Shown in pieces: positions 1 through 7,323 of a stretch of 64,000 bases of DNA. The DNA is from CBDFGK01 sp965247075 (GTDB taxonomy: Bacteria > Pseudomonadota > Gammaproteobacteria > Pseudomonadales > Halieaceae). A program made the position numbers and the translations under genes. The stretch's first letter is position 1; each line of letters begins with the position of its first letter. The stretch is taken from positions 1,550,001-1,614,000 of the forward strand of contig CBDFGK010000002.1 of the NCBI GenBank assembly GCA_965247075.1, given 5' to 3'. The notes under the pieces were generated by a model that saw only the letters and a program-made list of their open reading frames with translations, did not search any database and was not told the origin of the DNA.

Positions 1-403
1 TCGCTCGCCGGGGCGTCCAATTCAACACCGGGCTGCAGGTGAAGAGCAAGCGCAGAAGAAACATGAGACACAGCCCAATCAGGCAGTGAATGAGCGCGTT
101 GGTACGCTTGATGCTGAGGGCGGAGACCTCCCCATTGAGCACCGCGTTTACGGCGAAACTAAAGTTACTGATGGGACGACCCAGTGGACCGGCGGTTGTA
201 CTGAGCGTCGCGACGCGCCAGCTTTCAAGCTCGCTGCCATCCACAACGAGCCACTGATTGTGCTCCAGCGCATATTTTGAATCGAAGAAAAAAAAGTCTC
301 CCGCATGCAGCCAGTACACCGCCAGGCAGATGGCAAGTACAGCCGCCAGCAGGCCAGTGTGCCTGCCTCGAAACCCGACTGCTGCCGCACTGTGTTGTTG
401 CAT
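1..403 (-). CDS. Membrane glycosyltransferase-like protein (TMTC/PMT type), N-terminal part, runs off the window
   Basis: An open frame of 134 codons without a stop runs from an ATG at 403 to the window edge, so the C-terminus lies outside. It has a hydrophobic segment near residues 17-33 and a second near 107-122. Between them are an acidic aromatic stretch and the motif GPLGRPISNFSFAVN, followed by NALIHCLIG. This pattern is typical of the first loop of TPR-containing membrane glycosyltransferases of the TMTC/PMT kind, which often sit beside pilin genes and are suspected to modify them. The location directly downstream of pilA supports that, but the role is inference. A stop codon lies just before the ATG and no Shine-Dalgarno sequence is visible, so a later start is possible. 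Confidence 0.6.
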   Translation of the reverse strand, partial: MQQHSAAAVGFRGRHTGLLAAVLAICLAVYWLHAGDFFFFDSKYALEHNQWLVVDGSELESWRVATLSTTAGPLGRPISNFSFAVNAVLNGEVSALSIKRTNALIHCLIGLCLMFLLRLLFTCSPVLNWTPRRA

Positions 404-455
404 TTATTATACCAATCGCCGGTAAACCGGCACTCTTACCCGCCATTGCGCAGGC

Positions 456-480
456 AAAAAAAACCCGGGGAATCCCCGGG
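456..480 (-). terminator. Rho-independent terminator of pilA
   Basis: On the minus strand a 7-bp GC stem (CCCGGGG / CCCCGGG, 3-nt loop, 464-480) is followed by eight T residues (456-463). It lies 20 bp after the pilA stop and separates pilA from the downstream membrane-protein gene. Confidence 0.9.
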
Positions 481-500
481 TCATCATTGAGATCAGTGAA

Positions 501-938
501 TTAACCGCGGCAGTCTGCCGACAAATACTTAACATCCATACCTGTACCCGCAACACACTTGTATTGCAACTGACCATCCGTAGTAGATGTCAGGCTGTAT
601 ATAATGTCTTCACCACCGGCAGCACCCAGGGACGCATCGTTGGTCAAGCTAACCGTCAGGTTACCCGTAGCGCTCACAGCCATAGACGACGTGATAGTGG
701 TGCCGATGGTGGTACGGATACCGGCTGCCGTTGCGTCAGCAGGCAATTTGCCCATGGCCGCATAGTACTCATACATACTGCTCTTGGCTTCAGACAAGAA
801 AGCCATTGGCTCAGCAAGCTTGGCACGGATAGTGTAATCCTGGTACGCAGGCAGTGCCACCGCAGCCAGAATGCCGACAATCGCAATTACGATCATCAAT
901 TCAATGAGGGTAAAACCCTTCTGGTTATTCATCTTCAT
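501..938 (-). CDS. pilA: Type IV major pilin PilA
   Basis: The structural subunit of the type IV pilus, made as a prepilin of 145 residues. The short leader MKMNNQKG ends at the prepilin peptidase site G/F, followed by the methylated F and the hydrophobic alpha-1 helix FTLIELMIVIAIVGILAA with the conserved Glu5. Two C-terminal cysteines (in YKCVAG and SADCRG) should form the D-region disulfide loop. A GGAG ribosome site lies about 9 nt before the chosen ATG. The processing enzyme PilD and the assembly proteins PilB and PilC are encoded divergently next door. A sigma-54 promoter lies upstream and a strong terminator downstream, so it is probably transcribed alone. Confidence 0.95.
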   Translation of the reverse strand: MKMNNQKGFTLIELMIVIAIVGILAAVALPAYQDYTIRAKLAEPMAFLSEAKSSMYEYYAAMGKLPADATAAGIRTTIGTTITSSMAVSATGNLTVSLTNDASLGAAGGEDIIYSLTSTTDGQLQYKCVAGTGMDVKYLSADCRG

Positions 939-1014
939 AATTTCTACTCCATTATTGTTTATACGATGTCATTAGCCGGGTTACTTTCTGCCCGGCGCAA
1001 CAGGTAAAGGTGAC

Positions 1015-1029
1015 GCAGATGCCGTGCCA
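1015..1029 (-). promoter_or_regulatory. Sigma-54 promoter of pilA
   Basis: The minus strand reads TGGCACGGCATCTGC, matching the -24/-12 consensus TGGCACG-N4-TTGC except for one base. It lies about 77 bp before the pilA ATG. In pseudomonads pilA is driven by RpoN with the PilSR two-component system; pilSR genes are not in this window. Confidence 0.8.
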
Positions 1030-1292
1030 ACTTGCTTAAAATAGTCCACAAAAAAATATTTCATCCTGTTTACCAGCGAATTATAGCACTAAGTGGAATT
1101 CTGCACAGCACTGTAAGCCTGGCAACGGCAGTGACGAAGCCAGCACCAAAGTGACAATAAGCGTCAGTCTGTGCCCAAACGCAAAAAACCGGACAGTCAG
1201 TACTATCAGCCCACCCTGAGGATGGTTATACTGCTGCAAGGCGTCCAGGAAAAGTGACCGTAACATCGTGAATACGTTACAGAAAACTTCGA

Positions 1293-3014
1293 ATGACCAA
1301 TAAATCTCCGGTGCAGTTGAGTGGACTCGCCGGGCGACTGGTGGCTGATGGTCTGCTGGCGGCAGAAATCGCTGAGAAGGCCCAACAGGAGGCGGTCAGG
1401 AACAAGGTTCCGTTGGTCAGCTATCTGGTAGAACAGGACTATATCGACGGCCAGACGCTGGCGGAGATGGCATCCGAGGAATTTGGCATTCCACTGTTCA
1501 ACATCACCGCCTTCAACCTGGAGTCCGTGCCAACAGACCTGGTGGCGCCTAGCCTGATCACCAAACACCACGCCCTGCCCCTGTTTCGCCGCGGCAACCG
1601 CTTGTATATTGCGGTATCTGACCCCACCAACCTGTCCGCTCTGGACGAAATCAAATTTCACACCGGCATCAACACCGACGCTATACTCGTTGAAGAAAAG
1701 ACCCTCAGTGAAAGCATCAGCGCCTGGGTCGATGCTCAGGACGAAATCGGTGGCGCTCTGGAGGGGCTGGATGATGCCGGCCTGGAAGATCTCGATGTGC
1801 AGGGGGTTGACGAAAATGCCGGCGCCGGCGACGATGGTTCTGCGGAGCTGGATGAAACTCCCATTGTGCGCTTCGTCAACAAGGTATTGCTGGACGCCAT
1901 TAAGGCGGGCGCATCGGATATCCATTTTGAACCCTACGAGAAAAGCTACCGCATTCGATTTCGGACAGACGGCATACTGGAAGAAATGGTTAAGCCACCA
2001 CAAGCCCTGGCAGGACGCCTGGCCGCCCGACTGAAAGTAATGTCGATGATGGATATTTCCGAGCGTCGCGTGCCACAGGACGGCAGAATCAAGATGAAAC
2101 TCTCCAGCAATCGGGCCATCGATTTTCGGGTCAATACCTTGCCACTATTGTTTGGTGAGAAAATCGTTTTGCGGATTCTCGACCCCACCAGCGCCCAGAT
2201 GGGCATCGACATGCTGGGCTATGAGGACTTCCAGAAAGACCTGTTCATGGACGCGCTCGAAAAGCCCCAGGGGATGATCCTGGTAACCGGACCCACCGGT
2301 TCGGGCAAGACAGTTTCCCTGTATACCGGCCTGAATATTCTCAACACCCCGCAGCGCAACATATCCACCGCAGAAGACCCGGTGGAAATTAACCTCGACG
2401 GCATCAACCAGTGCCACGTCAACCCCAGGGTGGGTTTGACCTTCGCCACGGCACTGCGTTCTTTTCTGCGCCAGGATCCCGACATCATCATGGTGGGTGA
2501 GATTCGGGACCTGGAAACTGCACAGATCTCCATCAAGGCGGCGCAAACCGGTCACATGGTAATGTCCACCCTGCACACCAACAGCGCCGCAGAAACCATC
2601 ACCCGCCTGTTAAACATGGGAGTACCCGCGTTCAACCTCGCCACCTCCGTCAACCTGATTATCGCCCAGCGCCTGGCACGGCGCTTGTGCATAGAGTGCA
2701 AGCAGCCCGCTGACATCCCCCACGACACCCTGATCAGCCAAGGATTTACCGAGCAAATGCTGGCACAGGCCACGCTCTTCTCAGCGCTGGGTTGCGACAA
2801 GTGCAGCGCCGGGTACAAGGGGCGGGTGGGTATCTACGAAGTCGTCAGGATTACCCCGGCTCTTGCCAGGATTATTATGGAGGAGGGCAACTCCATCGTA
2901 ATAGCCGACAAGGCCAGGGAAGAAGGTTTTAATAACCTGCGCATGTCAGCGCTGCGCAAGGTCATGTTCGGCGACACCAGCCTTGAAGAAGTAAACCGGG
3001 TAACAACAGACTAG
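1293..3014 (+). CDS. pilB: Type IV pilus extension ATPase PilB
   Basis: A cytoplasmic hexameric ATPase that powers pilus extension. The 573 residues are full length for the family. An N-terminal MshEN-like domain (about 1-145) precedes the GspE-type ATPase domain. Walker A is GPTGSGKT at 333-340 and the Walker B region is DIIMVGEIRD near 397-406. A four-cysteine zinc site (C466, C469, C501, C504) is typical of PilB and GspE. It is the first gene of a tight pilB-pilC-pilD-coaE run, with pilC starting 3 bp after its stop. No strong ribosome site is visible before the ATG. Confidence 0.95.
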   Translation: MTNKSPVQLSGLAGRLVADGLLAAEIAEKAQQEAVRNKVPLVSYLVEQDYIDGQTLAEMASEEFGIPLFNITAFNLESVPTDLVAPSLITKHHALPLFRRGNRLYIAVSDPTNLSALDEIKFHTGINTDAILVEEKTLSESISAWVDAQDEIGGALEGLDDAGLEDLDVQGVDENAGAGDDGSAELDETPIVRFVNKVLLDAIKAGASDIHFEPYEKSYRIRFRTDGILEEMVKPPQALAGRLAARLKVMSMMDISERRVPQDGRIKMKLSSNRAIDFRVNTLPLLFGEKIVLRILDPTSAQMGIDMLGYEDFQKDLFMDALEKPQGMILVTGPTGSGKTVSLYTGLNILNTPQRNISTAEDPVEINLDGINQCHVNPRVGLTFATALRSFLRQDPDIIMVGEIRDLETAQISIKAAQTGHMVMSTLHTNSAAETITRLLNMGVPAFNLATSVNLIIAQRLARRLCIECKQPADIPHDTLISQGFTEQMLAQATLFSALGCDKCSAGYKGRVGIYEVVRITPALARIIMEEGNSIVIADKAREEGFNNLRMSALRKVMFGDTSLEEVNRVTTD

Positions 3015-3017
3015 GTT

Positions 3018-4238
3018 ATGGCTACCGGCACAGCAAAAGGTCAAACCTTCATCTGGCAGGGCATAGATAGAAACGGCCGGGATTCCAAGGGTGAAATTGA
3101 GTCCATCAGCACTGCCATGGCCAGGGCGCAGTTGCGCCGACAGGGCATCAGGCCCAAGTCCGTTAAGAAAAAAGCCAAACCGCTGTTTGGTTCCGGGGGC
3201 AGAAAGATAAAGCCCCGGGACGTGGCTATATTTACCCGCCAACTGGCAACCATGATGAAGGCCGGCGTGCCCCTGGTACAGAGCTTCGATATTGTTGCTG
3301 AAAGCCTGGACCACCCGCGTATGAAAGAAGTCGTCATCTCGATTAAAAACGAGGTGGCATCCGGCAACGGTCTGGCTCTGTCACTGGCAAAGTTTCCCCA
3401 GTATTTTGATGAGCTATTCGTCAACCTGGTGGCTGCCGGTGAAACCTCCGGTACTCTGGAAACCATGCTGGAGCGGGTAGCAGTTTACCAGGAAAAATCT
3501 GAAGCACTCAAAGCCAAGATCAAAAAGGCACTCACCTACCCCATCGCTGTGGTCGTGGTGTCCCTGATCGTCACCGCCGCGCTGCTGATTAAGGTCGTGC
3601 CCCAGTTTGCAGAAACCTTTGCCGGCTTCGGCGCCGATCTGCCCGCCTTTACCCTGTTTGTGCTCAACATCTCCAACTTTGCCCAACAGTGGTACCTGGT
3701 TATCGGGGTCGGACTTTTTGCGGCGGTGGCAGCCTTCAAGGAAGGCATGCAGCGTTCACAAGCCCTGGTGGAAGCTGTCGATCGTCTCATGCTAAAAGCT
3801 CCGGTGGTTGGCGATATCGTTTTCAATTCTGTCATTGCGCGTTTCGCTCGCACCCTGGCGACCACCTTTGCGGCGGGTGTGCCGCTGGTGGAGGCGCTGG
3901 ATTCAGTGGCGGGCGCTGCCGGCAATACCCTCTATGCCAAGGCCATCAGGCAGATTCGTGACGATGTGACTACCGGCCAGAGCCTGTTCGACTCAATTAA
4001 CGCAACCGGCCTGTTCCCCATGATGCTGCTGCAGTTGGTATCCATTGGTGAGGAAGCAGGCGCCCTGGACGAAATGCTGGAGAAGGTCGCCGCCTTCTAC
4101 GAAGATGCCGTGGATAACTCGGTAGACAACCTCAGTTCACTCATGGAGCCCATTATCATGTCCGTGCTAGGCGTGCTGGTAGGCGGATTAATGATCGCCA
4201 TGTACCTGCCCATTTTCATGCTGGGTGCCGTGGTATAA
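3018..4238 (+). CDS. pilC: Type IV pilus inner-membrane platform protein PilC
   Basis: Inner-membrane platform that couples PilB motion to pilin polymerisation. The 406 residues contain two repeated T2SSF domains: the first around FTRQLATMMKAGVPLVQSFD, the second around FARTLATTFAAGVPLVEALD. There are three membrane helices, near residues 175-195, 220-240 and the C-terminus. The C-terminal PIIMSVLGVLVGGLMIAMYL is the usual ending of this family. It follows pilB by 3 bp and precedes pilD by 10 bp. Confidence 0.95.
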   Translation: MATGTAKGQTFIWQGIDRNGRDSKGEIESISTAMARAQLRRQGIRPKSVKKKAKPLFGSGGRKIKPRDVAIFTRQLATMMKAGVPLVQSFDIVAESLDHPRMKEVVISIKNEVASGNGLALSLAKFPQYFDELFVNLVAAGETSGTLETMLERVAVYQEKSEALKAKIKKALTYPIAVVVVSLIVTAALLIKVVPQFAETFAGFGADLPAFTLFVLNISNFAQQWYLVIGVGLFAAVAAFKEGMQRSQALVEAVDRLMLKAPVVGDIVFNSVIARFARTLATTFAAGVPLVEALDSVAGAAGNTLYAKAIRQIRDDVTTGQSLFDSINATGLFPMMLLQLVSIGEEAGALDEMLEKVAAFYEDAVDNSVDNLSSLMEPIIMSVLGVLVGGLMIAMYLPIFMLGAVV

Positions 4239-4248
4239 GCCCTTTTCT

Positions 4249-5133
4249 ATGGATACCCTGACAGCTCTCAACCAGCATCCCTGGCTGCTGCAATGGTCCC
4301 TCCCGGTGCTGGGCCTGGTAGCAGGAAGTTTTCTCAACGTGGTAATTTATCGCGTTCCGATAATGATGGAACGTGATGAACACGACTACTGCACCAGCTT
4401 GCTGGAAACCGGTGCCGGTGATACCCCCCAGCCCCGCTTTGACCTGATACACCCCAATTCCCACTGCCCGCACTGTGCTCACGCCATCCGGCCCTGGGAA
4501 AACATCCCCCTGTTGAGCTATATTTTCCTGCGCGGTCGTTGCAGCAACTGCAAGGCAGGCATTTCACTGCGCTACCCCGGCATAGAATTACTCAGCGGAC
4601 TGTTGGCGGCGGCGCTGGGGTGGCACTTCGAAGTCGCCGGCACGGCACTGCTCGGTGCCCTGCTCTTTACCTGGGCATTGATCGCACTGACCATGATAGA
4701 CATAGACCATATGCTGTTACCCGACAGTATTACCCTGCCGCTGCTGTGGCTGGGACTGATGTTCAATATGGCCGGCACCTTTGCGCCACTACCGGACGCC
4801 GTCATCGGGGCAATCGCCGGTTACCTGTCCCTGTGGGCTGTCTACTGGCTGTTCAGGTTAAGCACTGGCAAAGAGGGCATGGGTTACGGTGATGTAAAGT
4901 TGTTGGCCGCGCTCGGAGCCTGGCTGGGCTGGCAGGTGTTACCCCTGGTCATCCTGCTGTCCTCGCTGGTCGGTATTGTCCTGGGCGTACTGGTAATGTT
5001 TCTGCAAAAACGCGGCCGGGACATTCCCATTCCTTTCGGTCCCTACCTGGCCATCGCCGGTTGGATTGCCATGCTGTGGGGAGCCGACCTGCTAGCCTGG
5101 TACTGGGGCCTGGTTGCTCCAACTGCGACATGA
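4249..5133 (+). CDS. pilD: Prepilin peptidase / N-methyltransferase PilD
   Basis: A polytopic membrane aspartyl protease that cleaves the prepilin leader and methylates the new N-terminal Phe. An N-terminal methylase domain carries two CxxC pairs (CPHC and CSNC), followed by transmembrane helices. The two catalytic aspartates are in MIDIDHMLLPD and GYGDVK, as in peptidase family A24. The ATG at 4249 gives a start like known homologues (294 residues); an upstream ATG at 4225 inside pilC would add eight atypical residues. Its TGA overlaps the coaE ATG by 4 bp (ATGA), indicating translational coupling. Confidence 0.93.
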   Translation: MDTLTALNQHPWLLQWSLPVLGLVAGSFLNVVIYRVPIMMERDEHDYCTSLLETGAGDTPQPRFDLIHPNSHCPHCAHAIRPWENIPLLSYIFLRGRCSNCKAGISLRYPGIELLSGLLAAALGWHFEVAGTALLGALLFTWALIALTMIDIDHMLLPDSITLPLLWLGLMFNMAGTFAPLPDAVIGAIAGYLSLWAVYWLFRLSTGKEGMGYGDVKLLAALGAWLGWQVLPLVILLSSLVGIVLGVLVMFLQKRGRDIPIPFGPYLAIAGWIAMLWGADLLAWYWGLVAPTAT

Positions 5134-5738
5134 TCACTGTGGTTGGCGTTACCGGCGGGATTGGCAGCGGCAAAACCGCCGTCACTGACCACTTTGCCCA
5201 GTTGGGCATTACCATTGTCGATGCCGACCTGGCCGCCAGGGTAATCATGGAGCCGGGCCGACCGGCGCTGGCTGCGGTGGCCGAACACTTCGGTGAAAAT
5301 ATACTGCTTGCCAATGGCACTCTGGACAGGGCCGCCCTGCGGGGCGTGGTCTTTGCCGACCCTGGACAACGGGACTGGCTGGCACAGTTGACCCATCCGT
5401 TGATAGCTGAGGAAATTTTTTCCCAGCTACAGGCCGCCAACTCAGCCTACGTGATTCTTGCCTCCCCCCTTTTGCTGGAGACAGCGCAGCGTGATCTCTG
5501 TGATTACATCCTGTTGGTAGACGTCCCGGAGTCCGTGCAGTTAAGCCGCACCATGGCGCGTGATAACAATGACGAAGCGCAGGTGCGCCGTATCATGGCG
5601 GCACAAATGGACCGGCAGGAGCGGCGCCGGCAGGCCGATGAAATTCTCGATAACAGTGGCGCCCTGCCAGAGTTACAGGACCAGGTAGCAGTCCTGCATC
5701 GGCGGCTGCTGAAGCGCTACTCGACGCTAAGTGCCTGA
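5130..5738 (+). CDS. coaE: Dephospho-CoA kinase CoaE
   Basis: Catalyses the last step of coenzyme A synthesis, ATP-dependent phosphorylation of dephospho-CoA. The 202-residue protein starts MITVVGVTGGIGSGKT, with the P-loop at residues 8-16, and contains the family motifs DADLAAR and ThrHisPro-Leu (LTHPLI). The start at 5130 overlaps the pilD stop. The pilD-coaE pairing is common in gammaproteobacteria. The last 22 bp overlap the convergent mutT gene. Confidence 0.94.
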   Translation: MITVVGVTGGIGSGKTAVTDHFAQLGITIVDADLAARVIMEPGRPALAAVAEHFGENILLANGTLDRAALRGVVFADPGQRDWLAQLTHPLIAEEIFSQLQAANSAYVILASPLLLETAQRDLCDYILLVDVPESVQLSRTMARDNNDEAQVRRIMAAQMDRQERRRQADEILDNSGALPELQDQVAVLHRRLLKRYSTLSA

Positions 5739-6118
5739 CAGGCCTGCACGATAGGGTGGTTGGCGGCGGGAAAGTCGAAACCTGTCAAGGCGTCAGGGGT
5801 GACCCAGCGCAGTGGTTGGCCTTCTCGACCTTCCGCCCGGCCGGTAAAACTCTCCACCAACCAGACATCCAGCAATACCGCCTTGTCACCATAATCGTGC
5901 TCAACCTTTAGCAGTGCGCGGGCGCCCAGCAACTCTATCGCCAGCTCTTCCTCCAGTTCGCGCTGCAGGGCCTGCAGCACAGATTCTCTGGCTTCTACCT
6001 TGCCACCGGGGAATTCCCACAGCCCACCCTGGTGCGAGCTCTGGTGCCGTCTGGTGATCAAAATATTACCCTGTGGATCGCGGATAACCCCGACCGCAAC
6101 GTGCACCGGGTCGGACAT
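5717..6118 (-). CDS. mutT: Nudix hydrolase MutT (8-oxo-dGTP diphosphatase)
   Basis: A 133-residue Nudix protein, predicted to remove oxidised dGTP from the nucleotide pool. The Nudix box GxxxxxExxxxxxxREUxEE is visible as GGKVEARESVLQALQRELEEEL, preceded by GLWEFPGGK as in MutT. Its ATG shares one base with the argJ stop codon (TGATG), so the two are likely co-translated, as in many pseudomonads. The 3' end overlaps coaE by 22 bp on the opposite strand. Confidence 0.9.
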   Translation of the reverse strand: MSDPVHVAVGVIRDPQGNILITRRHQSSHQGGLWEFPGGKVEARESVLQALQRELEEELAIELLGARALLKVEHDYGDKAVLLDVWLVESFTGRAEGREGQPLRWVTPDALTGFDFPAANHPIVQACQALSVE

Positions 6119-7323
6119 CAGGTACGGTACCCGGCATTAATCCGCACATAGTCATAGGAAAAATCCGAGGTCCAGACAGTTGCCGTAGCGGAGCCGCGAT
6201 GCAGGCGAACCTCAATCGTCAAATCCGTTGGCGCCATAGCAGCCACACCTTGCTGCTCGGTGTAGCCGGCAGCCCGACAGCCATTTTCGGCAATCAATAC
6301 GTCGTTGATACGCACTTCCACGCGCTCAACATTGAGGTCTGCCAGACCGGCGCGGCCAATGGCCGCCAGCAGCCGGCCCCAGTTGGGGTCACTGGCAAAC
6401 AGGGCGGTCTTGACCAGCGGCGAGTGCGCAATCGTATAGGCCACTTGCAGGCACTCTTGCTCCGACCGTCCGCCGTCAATCTGCACGGCGACAAATTTGC
6501 CGGCGCCCTCCCCGTCACGAACCAGACCTTGGGCCAGCGCAAGGGCCAGCGACTCCAGTGCCTCTGTGAAGGCTGTATAGTCGGGGTGTTGGCAATCATT
6601 AATTTGGGCATTGCCTGCCGCGCCGGTCGCCACCAGCACAGCGGCATCATTGGTCGATGTATCACCGTCGACGCTGATGCGATTAAAACTCTGTTCTACC
6701 ACCTCGCTCCAGCAGGATTGCAGCAGGGCTTGTGAAACGCCCGCATCGGTGGCCAGGTAGGCCAACATGGTTGCCATATTGGGGCGCAGCATACCTGCTC
6801 CCTTGGCGATCCCCGTTAAGGTGACGGTTTTCCCGTCAAGTTGCAGTTGACGGCTGCCGGCTTTGGGGCGGGTATCAGTGGTCAATATTCCCTGGGACGC
6901 CGCTGCCCAGCCATCTGCGGTCAAGGCGCTACAGGCCTGCGGAATAGCCCTCTGGATGATATCGACCGGTAAATGTTCGCCTATTACCCCGGTAGAAAAC
7001 GGCAGCACCTGGCGGCTCTGGACACCGACGGCGCCGGCGACGGCCTCGCAACAGGCCAGTGCCGCCGCGATACCCTGTTCACCGGTGCCCGCATTGGCAT
7101 TGCCGGTATTTATCAGCAGGTAGCGCGGACTTGCCTGTGACAGGTGCCGTTTGGCCAGCAGCACTGGCGCCGCGCAAAACGCATTGCGGGTAAAGGTCGC
7201 AGCTACGTTCGCATCCGCGCACAATTCCAGCAGCACCAGATCAGGACGCCCTGGCGTTTTTATGCCGGCGCTGACTGTCCCCAGCCGCACGCCGGCTACC
7301 GGTAAGGGCTCAGAGTTTGCCAT
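6118..7323 (-). CDS. argJ: Bifunctional ornithine acetyltransferase / N-acetylglutamate synthase ArgJ
   Basis: Recycles the acetyl group between N-acetylornithine and glutamate in arginine synthesis. The 401-residue precursor carries the self-cleavage region GAGMLRPNMATMLA, in which the Thr after ATM-type context becomes the N-terminal nucleophile of the beta chain. The start at 7323 (MANSEPLPVAGVRLG) fits the family; reading further upstream runs into the antisense of secA. It overlaps the end of secA by 14 bp, consistent with a secA-argJ-mutT transcript. Confidence 0.93.
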   Translation of the reverse strand: MANSEPLPVAGVRLGTVSAGIKTPGRPDLVLLELCADANVAATFTRNAFCAAPVLLAKRHLSQASPRYLLINTGNANAGTGEQGIAAALACCEAVAGAVGVQSRQVLPFSTGVIGEHLPVDIIQRAIPQACSALTADGWAAASQGILTTDTRPKAGSRQLQLDGKTVTLTGIAKGAGMLRPNMATMLAYLATDAGVSQALLQSCWSEVVEQSFNRISVDGDTSTNDAAVLVATGAAGNAQINDCQHPDYTAFTEALESLALALAQGLVRDGEGAGKFVAVQIDGGRSEQECLQVAYTIAHSPLVKTALFASDPNWGRLLAAIGRAGLADLNVERVEVRINDVLIAENGCRAAGYTEQQGVAAMAPTDLTIEVRLHRGSATATVWTSDFSYDYVRINAGYRT

